From Diploptera punctata (Eukaryota > Arthropoda > Insecta > Blattodea > Blaberidae): a stretch of DNA of 64,000 nt. The DNA lies in the NCBI GenBank assembly GCA_030220185.1, contig JASPKZ010003415.1:388501-452500 (forward strand), given 5' to 3'. Below, piece by piece: positions 45,011-55,409 of the stretch (position 1 is its first letter; the number at the start of each line of letters is the position of its first letter). A model generated the notes under the pieces. It saw only the letters and a program-made list of their open reading frames with translations, had not been told where the DNA came from and ran no database searches. The translations under genes and the position numbers were made by a program.

Positions 45011-45410
45011 TCCGCGCTGTAGCCTAGTGGTTAAGACAAGATACCTTGGCGCAGAGCTAAGCGACATGCGCTGATTCGAGTCTCCATGGGGGAAGAAATT
45101 CTCATGTTATTTAGGCCAGTATGGGGCCGGTACCCACCCAGCATCGTGAGGCATTTGGGTAGCTACAATGAATAGCGGCTCCAAGTTGAGAAAACCAGCT
45201 GTAACGACTGTAGGACCCGACATGCTAACCACATGTCACCCCTTACTGACTGGACGATAGCCTTCCTCTGTGAATGACAAATGTGAATGTGAGGCCAGCT
45301 GCCGGCTGGTAGGCCAAGGGGGCCTTCTAGATCTATCTTGCCGTGGAGTTTAATTTAATAAAGTTCCCATTAGGGAGAGCCCTAATCCCGGCACAAGGTA
45401 GGAAAGAGCT
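45011..45410 (+). mobile_element. SINE family E
   Basis: Directly follows SINE C. Head CTGTAGCCTAGTGGTTAAGA (A box) and TGATTCGAGTCTCC (B box). The body has GTATGGGGCCGGTACCC and CTGCCGGCTGGTAGGCC; a (TACTAC)n/(AAT)n tail follows. Only copy seen in the window. Confidence 0.7.
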
Positions 45411-45419
45411 TCGGAAAAT

Positions 45420-45449
45420 AGCTACTTCTACTACTACTACTACTACTAC

Positions 45450-45504
<55 letters not shown>

Positions 45505-45525
45505 TATTATTATTATTATTATTAA
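45420..45525. repeat. (CTA)n-(AAT)n-(ATT)n microsatellite
   Basis: Compound triplet run at the end of SINE E. Confidence 0.95.
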
Positions 45526-45994
45526 TTACCCAATTTAGTAAATTATTGTTAATGAACGAGCCTCCTCTGATCATATTTGCTGAGCTTTCTTCTCGAGATC
45601 TTTTACCCTGCATTTGGTGCCTGCTGCTACATATAAACTTGCTGAATGTAATTACTGGAGTTTGTGATTAATGAATCTCGGGAGAGGTAATTAGACGTCG
45701 CAACCCCTTTCCAATCCCTCCCTCCAAACCACCCCTTCTCCCCCATCTTACAGTAAAAAAGCCATTTCAACCTAGCAACTACCTCCACCATTCCTTCCAA
45801 TAACAAAACTCTTGATTCCCTGTACTGGATATCGATAAAACTAACAGGGCATAATAGACACATTATATCACCGAATAAAAGCAGATCTTCTGTGAAACTG
45901 TTTTCAATTGCATTTAATTAGCCCCCACTGTGAATTTCTATAGACACTGTTTATATTATTCTTCTCTATACTGAATCAATTATACATCTGAAAG
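45526..45994. other. No recognisable feature
   Basis: Moderate base composition, one short minus-strand frame, no motif. Confidence 0.4.
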
Positions 45995-46029
45995 TACAGG
46001 GTGGGATATAAACGTCTGATGGATTTTAA

Positions 46030-46235
46030 AATAATTTTAACGCTGTTTGTGGAATGCAGGCTTTCACGGCCGGTAATCATAATATTATAAGATTCCGGGC
46101 TATGTGGCCGTGGTCTCCCTCGACTGAGTAGGGCATCTTCACAGTCGAGTCTATGACCAGGAACACCAGTTAGAAGTACTCGCCACTGAAGATGACCTCC
46201 GCAGTCGAGGGATGAACGTCTGGAAGGAACACCAA
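46030..46235. repeat. Penelope-like pseudo-LTR pair, head to head
   Basis: 46,060-46,170 on the minus strand and 46,175-46,235 on the plus strand share the CTGAAGATG-type motif and CAGTCGAGGGA. The plus copy continues after a family M insertion at 46,780 with ACCACGGCCACAGAGCCC, matching the reverse of GGGCTATGTGGCCGTGGT. Confidence 0.65.
46181..46222 (+). ncRNA. Hammerhead-like remnant
   Basis: CCA, CTGAAGA, a stem II with CCTC/GAGG, then GAACGTC and TGG. Stem I CCA/TGG pairs, but GAAAC has lost one A. Confidence 0.35.
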
Positions 46236-46238
46236 TTA

Positions 46239-46776
46239 CACTGAGCAACAAAAAATAAACTTTTTTTTTGTCTCAGAGAGAAAACAAAATGTGATTCTGA
46301 TAGTATGTTTTCTGCTGAACTTAATTATGATATCGGTTTTTCTCCATCACGCAAGGGTTCCGAGAGACAGCGATTTATAATTTCATACACTTTAATATTT
46401 TCTACATTCGTAACTCCACAATATTCGAACATTTGGACTCACCTAGAAAGTAAGAAATTACGATTTTCTGCTATATTTCGCCTGTGGAGCATCCCTCTTG
46501 ATGGTCTCCAACAATAATCGGACAGCATATTAGGATTCCATTTGCCTTGATATCTCTTTTCCATAGCTGAAATCTCCTGAGTTAGCTCGTTTTATTTTAC
46601 AATGGACAAATGCACGAAAAAACTTTTTATTAAAAATTAATTATTTAAATCGATTAATTTAAATTTAAATAAAACAAACTGTGGGTGATGGAGAAATCCC
46701 TATTTGAAAACACGATAAAAGAATGCATTAAGTACAACTATTGGTACTCATGAGACAAAAATCATGTTGGCCAGTG
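46239..46776 (-). mobile_element. Small TIR element (family M), copy 3
   Basis: 538 bp with ends CACTGAGC and GGCCAGTG, flanked by TTA on both sides (46,236-46,238 and 46,777-46,779). Reverse orientation to copy 1, same inner landmarks. It interrupts a Penelope pseudo-LTR. Confidence 0.85.
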
Positions 46777-47507
46777 TTATAGACCACGGCCACAGAGCCC
46801 TGAATCTTTTAATATTATTTAGTGCTGTTTGCTATGCCAGAGATATATTTGAGTAATGTTGGACTACATACAATTTTATAGAGTTTGGTTAATAGTGTTT
46901 CTAAGAACTGACATTAAAGGAAAAGCCTTTTTTGCCTTATGTTCATAAAGTTAGAGATCGTATAGGTGAACTTCTTCAGAAACGTCAAATTAAAACCAAA
47001 CCGTACATTGACCAACTGAAAGACTTGAAGAAAATTTTAGATCTACCAAAGATATTAGAGATTCTAAACTTTTCGGTGGTGTTTATCGTATCATATGCAG
47101 TTGCGGAAAGTTTTATACTGGGACTACTAAACGATCAGTTAATTCCAGGAATACACTAGACTCTTTTAATTTGAAGAGAAAATTATATGACTAAATCGGG
47201 ATTTGAACCCAATATATCTGGTCTCTTCAATTAAATTTGTCATTAAATGAGAAGTGATAAATTTAATATTAAATGTCGAACACAAGACTCTGTCAACATG
47301 ACCAATTAGAGAAATCTGCTGTAGCTAACATTTTCATAATGATACTAATCACGTGATTTTATTTAATGACTCTCAGGTCTTATGTAATGTCATACGTTAT
47401 TATACTGAATTCAACAGAGAAGATATACAAACATAAACAAAATTTTAACAGAAGATAGGAAGGTTTGAGAATTAATAAAACATAGTAACCCTCCATTTTA
47501 TCTTTAT

Positions 47508-47995
47508 CTTGTCGTGGTGGAGTGGCTTGCGTGCTTAAATGATCCCGAGAGCTATGCCGGCGGTAGCATTGCTGCCGATAGGGTTACCCATGTCGGACTG
47601 GCCGAATGTGATAAGCCAGACGAAAAAAGTACCTTGGTCGAAAGAGTGATGATCTCTCACCGTAAAAATACAACCATCAAGAAATTCGGACATGGGTTCA
47701 ACTGTGGTAAAATTTTCCGGAAGTCAAATAGTCCCCCATTCGGTTCTCCGGGCGGGGACTACTTCAGGGAACCATGCCAAAGGCTCAAACACAGGGATAT
47801 GTTCCTAGGAACATGGAATGTTAGGACTTTATACAGAACGAGGTGGGAGAATAACATTAACTATGATTTGAGGGAAGTAGATTATACACGGGATGATTGG
47901 AAAACATTGGCTCAGGATAGGGATATATGGAGAGCTTATGCCCTCGCGGCTATGAACCTATGGATTCTATAGTGCCAGTGAGTTAGTTAGTTAGT
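47508..47995 (+). mobile_element. LINE A derivative with 5' end fused to 3' end
   Basis: 47,508-47,845 is the LINE A 5' region (GTCGTGGTGGAGTGGCTTGC) ending in FLGTWNVRTLYRT, the first endonuclease motif. At 47,846 it jumps directly to RWENNINYDLREVDYTRDDW, the last 50 codons, and the (GTTA)n tail. Everything between is deleted. One frame of 152 codons crosses the junction. A diverged copy of GTATCCTGCC flanks it (GTAACCCTCC left). Confidence 0.8.
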
Positions 47996-48202
47996 TGGTA
48001 TCCTGCCTTAGAAAAATGTCAAATAAAACCTTATGACAAATACGTCTAGTAAGTCATGACATATACCATCACAGCAACAAATGGGCGAGCTGCTCTATGT
48101 TAACTCAACCAATTAGAAATGATTTACTAAGAATCACAATTACGTTAAATTCACACAAGTGAACTAGTTAACAGTAGTACGAATGTTTACACATGCAGTA
48201 GG

Positions 48203-48250
48203 TTACATCCTGAAGATGTCACCCACAGTAGGCGATGAAACGTGGAGAAG
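48203..48250 (+). ncRNA. Weak hammerhead-like motif at the Penelope 3' end
   Basis: CTGAAGA ... GGCGATGAAACGTGG. Core strands are present, but stem II is weak, two extra bases precede GAAA and no C follows GT. Low confidence. Confidence 0.25.
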
Positions 48251-48501
48251 ACAACACTGCACAGACACGGCCAAGAATCCCGAAAACGGTTTTTTAAATA
48301 CATAGACAGCCGTGAAAGTCTTAATAAATATATTTAGATGACATTGTTCACTGGTTTTTTAGTGTTATATTTTATAAGTTAATAACACAGTTGACAAAAG
48401 TGGTTATCGTCTGTCAATTCAGTGTGATGGAGTATTGGCCTGTAATGGAACGAATTCAGGCAGTGAGAATACGTAAACTCCATTACATCTATACAACAGG
48501 A

Positions 48502-49015
48502 ATTTTAGAGTTGCAATGCTCCCTCTAGGAACAAACAGCAATGTCGATGCATAAAATACACCTTTCCGTTTATATTCTCAAGGTTGGTTAGAAAATCAGT
48601 TCTGTACAAGACGCAAAACTCAATTCTGTGACACTTCTCAAAGCCTACATGGTAACTCTACAAAATTTAGCTTGTTCATGAGAAAAATTAGCCAGATTTA
48701 ATTTTTATAATCTTGACCTATCTGTATCGTAATAAGATTTACTTTGTTGACATCATATGAAGGTTTCTTTTTTATCTTAAAGGATATGTTAAGAAGCCGC
48801 TACTAAACCATGTCATGTTAAACATTTCAACTTGACTCAAATATGTATTGTACCAAGCTCATGGTGCTAACATTATTTTAAAACCATAAGGTATTTATGT
48901 CCCACCCTGTACAATGTATATTGGAGGGCATTAAAACGCCTTGAGAATATAAACGGGAAGGTGTATTTTATGCATCGACATTGCTGTTTGTTTTTTATCT
49001 AGCTCTAAAATACGT
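48502..49015. repeat. Inverted repeat, arms about 65-80 bp
   Basis: AACAAACAGCAATGTCGATG and CATAAAATACACC (48,530-48,585) mirror 48,936-49,005. Spacer about 350 bp without coding signal. The right arm lies outside the CCCTG end at 48,909, so the two structures overlap. Confidence 0.75.
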
Positions 49016-49319
49016 AGCCTCTAGTTTAGTTCATGTTTTGTGTTTAATTTTAGCGTTTGATATACAAACGGAACGAATTATCTGACTAATATAGAACGAA
49101 AGTAGTTGCTAAAGGTATTGTCCGTTACTATAATATTAAAAATGTTGTAGATAGAGATCTAAACATTTAAATATTGTGTGTCCAATTCCCAGCCGGGCCG
49201 AGATGCACGGTCCGAGTGGTCTATTCATAACTTCATGCTTACTAACTTCATAGCCACGAGTAGCCGACCCAGCTGGGAGTGGGATGCAGTGTATTTTACT
49301 GATGTGTCTTTCTGTCAAA

Positions 49320-49485
49320 TAAAATGCTATCCTGTCACCTTGTCACCTGTGAATATTCGATCGGAGAACAAGTGACTGCTAGCATCATGTGGCCTAACAG
49401 ATAACACACGTTCCCGCTAGAGCCAGTTGCCAAAATGTTTACTCGCATATATGGGGATTCTATCCCAGGAATCCACCTTAAGAAG
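49320..49485 (+). repeat. Dispersed repeat family R, copy 3
   Basis: GATCGGAGAACAAGTGACTG, TTCCCGCTAGAGCCAGTTG and CTATCCCAGGAATCCACCT. Confidence 0.75.
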
Positions 49486-49535
49486 ATCTTGGAGTGGAAA
49501 ACAGATAGGAAAAGAAGAAAAAGAACATAAAGAAG

Positions 49536-49890
49536 GTTGGATCAGCAGCGGTGGACTAGTGGTTATGCTCCTTGCCTCTGGTCCCGAGGGTCGCGGATTC
49601 AAACCCGGCCGGGGTCGATGGGTGTTTTAGGACGGAAAAATCCAAGGAGCAAGTTCTCCGGGAGGGACTTTAAGCCGTGTCTGAAGATTCAGGCTCGTAA
49701 AAAATCCTTAAGCCTGAATGGAAAGGCCTCTAAGCAAAATTTACCGAATTTTCCCGTCCTAGTATTACCTTGGTTTCCTAGATGTGAGTATGAGGCGGAA
49801 TGCTGACCACGGACCACTCAAAATGACATCTATACGAACACAAGTGTAACTAGATTAGTATGGTTCAAATTCTTCCCTGTAGGGGGAGAG
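49536..49890 (+). mobile_element. SINE family C
   Basis: GGTGGACTAGTGGTTATGCT, GGATTCAAACCCGGCC, GGGAGGGACTTTAAGCCGTG, GGCCTCTAAGCAAAATTTAC and an end near GTGTAACTAGATTAGTATGG. Confidence 0.85.
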
Positions 49891-49894
49891 CGCC

Positions 49895-50130
49895 TAAATC
49901 TCTGTAAAGGGAAAACATGGGCTTACAATACAAAAGAAGGTTGGATGGATGGTGTGAGAAGAAGCATGAGTGAAATGGGACTAATAGATGAGGATGTTTA
50001 CAACCGCTACAGCCGGTGGAGACGAATTTCGTGAGGGTGGTGGAAAACCATTGTACGAGTATAATGCATGATTTCCGAAATAAATATTATTATTATTATT
50101 AAGATTATTAAGATTATTATTATTACTATT
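49895..50130 (+). pseudogene. LINE 3' end with (ATT)n tail
   Basis: GWMDGVRRSMSEMGLIDEDV then RWRRIS and stop near 50,030, followed by GAAATAAATATTATTATT. A short C-terminal relic of another LINE group. Confidence 0.6.
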
Positions 50131-51430
50131 ATTATATGAAGGGGTATATGACACGTTGGTGTATGTAATTTTTCTTCATTTTGAGAAAATAATGTGTTAC
50201 CAATCAGTGTACAAAGAATCAACATAGCTTGATATTAATAATCATGCAGATATATATATTGTCTTGTGTAATGGTATTCATTGTTAATGTATCTGAAATA
50301 CAATATGCAGTTTCTTCTTTACAAACCGTATAATTTACTCATTTTTGTAAAAAAAAATACATCACCATGCAATATACCCATTCATATTATATTCACAATA
50401 CAGATTTGCGTACACAATGGGCAAAATTACACTAGAACAAAAATCATATCCTCGTTTGGTTAAATTATCCGGCTTACTATAGAGAAAATATGGCATAAAA
50501 TTGACATTTGTGTAACAAAAGAAATATATGACAATAGACTTAATTTCGCGCATGATCTATATACGTATACTGAAACACGAAGTTTAGAATAATATAGCTC
50601 ACGGTGAATACTGTAATATTTCAGGATTAGTACCGAAGAGGAAGTCATTTTATTAAATACTGAATATAAAAAAATGCTTCAAAGCATCGCCTTTTATTGC
50701 AATAGTCCAACAATCAACTCTCAAGTGATTTCCATTGGTGTGATGTTTGTTCAAACTTATTGACGTCTGTGGACTCAGATTGTCCTAGGAATTAATCTGC
50801 TGTTTCTACAGTAAACCTTCATGTTTCATTGTCATTACTTGCTTCAAGCCTGCCCTCCCCCATCTACCATTTCCTGCAGAACGCCATTACTGAAAGTCCA
50901 GCGGCTTTAATCCTTCCACCCTCGTACACACAAGTTTGAGATAAAAAATATATATTCACCATCCCTTTACTCTTTAGGGTAATTCCGACTCAAGTGGAAT
51001 GAACGAGTGAACTCGTCTTCCCTGTCTAAAAGAGAGGTTTTCCCATCTTTTTCTCTTAATATTAACACGCATTGTTGTCTCTTCTGGTTCAAGACTTTTT
51101 AAGCTTCTGGGAAGTGAGAGAGAGGGGTTTTGAAAAAGGAATGGGCCACAGGTGTTTAATTTAGATTGTGACATCTGCGTTTGCTTTCCCATTTGTCCCC
51201 AGCAGCCTCTTTGGTTATTACCCTGTCATAATCTTGACTCGCTCGGGATTTACTAGAGAGACACTCACTACTGCACACTGCTTTCCTACTTGTTTGAACA
51301 CAACTTCAAACTCGATTGTTTAACTTCCTCTTGTAACACAAACTCTAAGAATACTTAGATATATCTATACTTCACAAATATTATGTCAACCAACTGAATC
51401 GGTCATTTGACAAACTCTTGTTTCTGAAAA
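50131..51430. other. No recognisable feature
   Basis: 1.3 kb. Short frames at 50,281-50,648 and 50,974-51,192 lack motifs. It may be unique sequence. Confidence 0.4.
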
Positions 51431-51434
51431 AAGT

Positions 51435-51670
51435 CTATCGCTGTGGTCACAAGATAGTGTGCTGCTTGTCAGGCAGCAGGCTCGGGTTCAATTCCAGGTC
51501 GGGAAAAGTTTACTGGGCGAGGTTTTTTTTTTACGGTTGTTTTTTCTCACATCGAGACTGCTTAACCCCGCCTTCCAGGAGTCCCAACCTCTGAAGTGGG
51601 TTACAATTACGCTAATGTCAGGAGAGGAGAACAACAGAAAATGTCGAAATGACAAACCTGGGGCATTGAA
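51435..51670 (+). mobile_element. Chimeric SINE: A-type head, D-type tail
   Basis: Head CGCTGTGGTCACAAGATAGT with GGGTTCAATTCC (SINE A type) leads to GCCTTCCAGGAGTCCCAACC and GGGTTACAATTACGC, the SINE D tail. Confidence 0.6.
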
Positions 51671-51819
51671 TAAAAAATGTTTAAAATGAAGTACCGTAAT
51701 ATCCTTTTCCTCCGAAACCACTTCCTCTCATTTCTATCCTATACAGTAGGCCTATATGAAGTTCGTTTTCAAAAACCTTTTGTCCATTCTCGTAAATTGG
51801 TGGGAAATGATGTAAGGTA

Positions 51820-52180
51820 ATCGGTCTCGATTGTCTAGTGGATATGTTCATTGCCTCTAATCCCGAGGATCAAGGGGAGGTCGATGGATTTTTAGGATGG
51901 AAAAATCCAAGGGACTAGACCTCTGGAAGGAACTTCAAGTCGTAGGTCCCGTCCCTGAAGATTTTCGAGCTAATAAAATAACTTCAAGCCTCATAAAATA
52001 ACATTTAAATGAGCTTCCCCGTCCATGTAATACCGCAACTGCCTATCAGATGCCTCACAAAGGCGATGTGCTGACCACTTGTCACACATTGACAGGGAAA
52101 TAAGTGTAACTAAATTGGCAAAGAACTCCCGACTGAGAAGCACCCATTCTCCAGTAGGGATGTATGGGGTACATGCATAA
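51820..52180 (+). mobile_element. SINE family C, diverged
   Basis: GTCTAGTGGATATGTTCATT, TCGATGGATTTTTAGGATGG and CTGACAGGGAAATAAGTG-like end. The B box region is lost by a short deletion near 51,875. Confidence 0.75.
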
Positions 52181-52695
52181 AATCTAAGGTCGGTATTTTG
52201 TTATAAACAAGAGCCAGTTTTATTATTATAGTGCCAAGTGTATAGTCATGTCATGTAAGAAGAATGTACAGATACAATTTGACAGTTTTAGTACGAATTT
52301 GAGAAGTGGCGTTTTGAAAATGAGCTTCCTAAATGATGCAAGAGAGGTTGAATTTTTTCACTCTATATGCAACTGAAGATTACTGTGATTGGTTTTATAA
52401 TGATAACTGTGCACCACGCTCATGTTTTCACACAAATTGCAATTTGTTAAAGTCATGTGACAGCACTATTATAAACCGTAAAGAAATATAAATCTACTGT
52501 ATAATAAATGATTAACACACGACCTCAATAAAATGTATCCCCCCTTTTTTTGTAAAAATGTAAATATTTTCTTATTTAATAACCAATGAAACAGAAATAA
52601 AATTGTAACTCTCTAAATCAGTTTTGGGGCCACAGAAAATTATAGAATTTGGAGCCCAAGAACAACTTTTGATTTCAAGACTAATATTACTTTGT
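52181..52695. other. No recognisable feature
   Basis: AT-rich; no motif. Confidence 0.4.
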
Positions 52696-52699
52696 ACTC

Positions 52700-52880
52700 G
52701 AAAAATCTGTTAAGTAATTCACTGGCAATATCGAACCGTTAGGTTCATGGCCACAAGTTCACCACACATTCTATCTTGAGCTAATGCTTTCCAATCATCC
52801 CCTACATAATCTACTTCCCTCAAATCATGGTTAATTTTATTCTCCCACCTTATTCTTGGTCTACCCATCCGTGCGACATC
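52700..52880 (-). pseudogene. LINE A 3' end
   Basis: Minus strand: GRPRIRWENKINHDLREVDY, GDDWKALAQD, then an in-frame slip before the MNLTVR-like end. Breaks off at 52,880. Confidence 0.8.
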
Positions 52881-53436
52881 CCAAATTAAGATTTTATTTA
52901 TCAGGGTTGAAAATAATGACACTCTCTCAATCCAAACTCCAAACTTAAATATTTTAACTTTCCTTTGTAAGAAAAACTCAAAATAGTCTTCGACATATCT
53001 ATACTTCACATACATTAACGTAAAACATATCAAGAGCTCGTTTGACAACATCAGGTTTCAGATTTTTTCTTTTTATACTTAGTTAACTCGTGAGAAATTA
53101 TCAACATCTGTCAAATAGTAGGTATAGTGACTTTTACGGTCTTCAAATGTCTATTGTGAGGTTAAGTTATAACAAATAAAATTTAATTTACAGTGTGGGT
53201 GTTTTTGCAGTAATTATTTTAAGTAGATGGAAGCAATCATAGTTAATAGAAAAATAAGTGTAGTGTAATTTCCCTATATGTATACAATTAATTACCTCCA
53301 TGTTACCTGTAACTAAATTATTATATTTTAGCGATTCCAAATGAATGAAGCTATTGAGATTGTTTACATGAAAACAATATTAAAGAAGTATGACAGATCT
53401 TCGCCGACACTATCTAGTAGACACCGAAACCAAGTT
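52881..53436. other. No recognisable feature
   Basis: 53,395-53,432 holds TATCTAGTAGACACCGAAACC, a word shared with 59,475 and repeat T. Nothing else. Confidence 0.4.
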
Positions 53437-53612
53437 TGTTTGTTTGTTTGTGTGTGTATATGTGTATGTGTGTGTGCGTGTGTGCGTGCGTGTGTGCGTG
53501 CGTGTGTGCGTGCGTGCGCGTGTGTATGTATGTGTATGTGTGTGTGTGCGTGTGTGCCTGTGTGCGTGCGTGTGTGTGTGTGCGTGCGTGCGCGTGCGTG
53601 TGTGTGCGTGTG
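53437..53612. repeat. (TG)n-rich microsatellite
   Basis: GTGTGTGCGTGTGTGCGTGC-type run of about 175 bp. The cysteine-valine frames on either strand are artefacts. Confidence 0.97.
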
Positions 53613-53618
53613 TATAAC

Positions 53619-53958
53619 TAGTCCACCACTGTGGTCTCGAGGTAGCGTGCTGCCTTGTCACGCAGCGGGCCCGGATTCGATACCCGGTCGGGGCAGTTTT
53701 TCTGGGTGAGGTTTTATCGGGGTTTTTCCTCACCTGTAAGACAAATGTCAGGAAAACCTTTAAGGCCCAAACGGTCCCCGAAATCATATGGCCATCATCA
53801 TCATCCTTATCATTATCATCATCATCATCCTTCACCGGTGTGGAAAGCAACGTGAAGCTACCACACCTATAATTCCCTAGTAAAGCTGCAAGCATAGCAT
53901 CAAAATGCTATGATAGCAGTGCAGGACCTACCTTCGGGCAGAATTACTGTGGATGGAT
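53619..53958 (+). mobile_element. SINE family A, full length
   Basis: The cleanest copy: GTGGTCTCGAGGTAGCGTGC, GGATTCGATACCCGGTCGGG, GTAAGACAAATGTCAGGAAA and TACTGTGGATGGATA. Confidence 0.88.
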
Positions 53959-53984
53959 ATATATATACATATATATGTGTGTGT

Positions 53985-54245
53985 GTGTGTTAAATCTCTA
54001 GTGACTGCAATTTTTATTTTATCGGAACCAAACTCGGCATATAAAAATCTTTCAAAGAAACATCGAACCTACATTAATGCCTCTGATCATAATTTAATTG
54101 GTCTTTACCAGCCACGTAGTACCTTAGTATGTCACTAGATGCCTCCTTGAGGCGATTTTATAATCACATGTAGCTCATTGACATCTATAGGGAAATAAGC
54201 GTAACTAAATTAATCTGATTAAGAAACTCTCCAATAAGACAGAAC
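53985..54245 (+). repeat. Shared repeat then SINE C tail
   Basis: 53,985-54,060 matches 40,735-40,810. 54,100-54,245 has TAGTACCTTAGTATGTCACT, CTAGATGCCTCCTTGAGGCG and GGGAAATAAGCGTAACTAAA, the SINE C 3' part. Confidence 0.6.
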
Positions 54246-54460
54246 CCATGTCCCGCGGGACAAACGGGGATCAATCAATCATAATATGTTATTTTCATAG
54301 GGCTTTTTATTAATAAATTAATAATTATTAGACGAAACTATTTAATTTCAAGTACATATTAACATATAGGCAATATAGCTTCATTAACATCATACTAAGA
54401 AGAATCGTCAATTGGGGGTAAGCATGTTTAACTGTGAGTTGTTACTTGTTTAGTTATATT

Positions 54461-55174
54461 CAGGGTGTTGCAAAAAATACCGACAACGGAGGAGAGGAGG
54501 TATATTTAAATATGTTGATCATTATTTAATAAGGTACCAATGTCCGGCAATTATACGTTTTCACACTATGAGTAGCTAACTTCTCAAGAGTTCCGTTGGA
54601 TTTTAAGACTCAATACTGTCACAGTCCATCTAGTTTTCAAAATATCCACCTCCCATCTCATTTCAGAGCCTTACATGGCGGTGTAGTGATTGGCGCACAC
54701 GTTCAAATACGACTGGCCTCGTTTGGATTATTTCTGTAGCAGCGTGGAATTGGTCTATAAGATCCACACGTGACTCTACTGGAGTCTGATAAACAGACTG
54801 TTTCATGTCGCCTTACAAAAAAGCAGTCGAGAGGGTTAAGATCAGGTGATCTCGGAGAACATGGGACTGATCCCTCTCTTCCAATCCATCGACCTGGATA
54901 CGTGATATCTAAATGTCTCCTTACATTGACATCGAAGTGAGCTGGAACTCCGTCGTATTGCAACCACATTCCTTTGCGAAGTCATGTATTATAGTTCCGT
55001 ACCTGTGAATTGTGGTCAAGTAATGAGTCTTCAAATCATTCGCACTAACACTGATCGTGAGACACAATTAAGTAGTAATAGTGTGAAAACGCATCATTGG
55101 TACCTTACTAAAAACGATCAACATATCTCAATATACTACCTCTCCTCCGATATCGGTGTCTTTTACAACACCCT
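54461..55174. mobile_element. Deleted mariner-type transposon with long TIRs
   Basis: About 714 bp with TIRs of roughly 85 bp: CAGGGTGTTGCAAAA, GGAGGAGAGG, ATATGTTGATC and TAAGGTACCAATG occur at both ends, inverted. Only the 3' part of a transposase remains inside. TA is not clean on the left flank. Confidence 0.8.
54703..54969 (-). pseudogene. Mariner-type transposase C-terminal part
   Basis: 88 codons: LQYDGVPAHFDVNVRRHLD (second catalytic D), GRWIGREGSV and SPRSPDLNPLDCFF (third D). 41 residues separate the two aspartates. The N-terminal domains and first D are deleted, and the frame is lost after RRHETV. Confidence 0.8.
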
Positions 55175-55344
55175 CTACATAGGCCTATATATAGGCCTGT
55201 AGAAAAGAAAATGAATTAAAGTTGACTTACATATTTTTAACAAGGAAACCAGTTTCGACATATACACTTTCCATCCTGAAATTAAGAAGAAAATATTCAA
55301 TTAGTTCACAAAGGGATGTATTAAATTAAGCTTTATTTTACTTA

Positions 55345-55351
<7 letters not shown>

Positions 55352-55386
<35 letters not shown>
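55352..55386. repeat. (AT)n microsatellite
   Basis: Pure AT run. Confidence 0.95.
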
Positions 55387-55391
<5 letters not shown>

Positions 55392-55409
55392 CAAGGTCCA
55401 TAAGTGTAG

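Larger units (their letters stand above)
46780..48330 (+). pseudogene. Penelope-like element C-terminus, interrupted
   Basis: 46,930-47,130 encodes PYVHKVRDRIGELLQKRQIK and, in the next frame, SGVYRISCSCGKFYIGTTKR, the GIY-YIG endonuclease start (Y-x11-Y-I-G form). Downstream, broken frames encode EKSAVANIF, LFNDSQVLCNV and RRxEGLRINKTW-like words up to 47,490. A deleted LINE A intervenes at 47,508-47,995. The 3' part resumes with a PEDVTHSRRRNVEK-like end at 48,210. GIY-YIG proteins nick DNA for Penelope retrotransposition. RT itself is absent. Confidence 0.7.
45997..48909. mobile_element. Interval bounded by mariner-type TIRs, filled with other elements
   Basis: CAGGGTGGGATATAAACGTC at 45,997 mirrors the CAGGGTGGGACATAAATACC end at 48,909, and the match continues to TTTTAAAATAAT. 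TA lies outside both ends (45,995-45,996; 48,910-48,911). The 2.9-kb interior holds PLE, family M and LINE A pieces and no transposase of its own. Confidence 0.6.

Noticed and set aside
53341..53895. Cysteine-valine-rich frames on both strands
   Set aside because: Artefacts of the TG-rich microsatellite and the flanking SINE.
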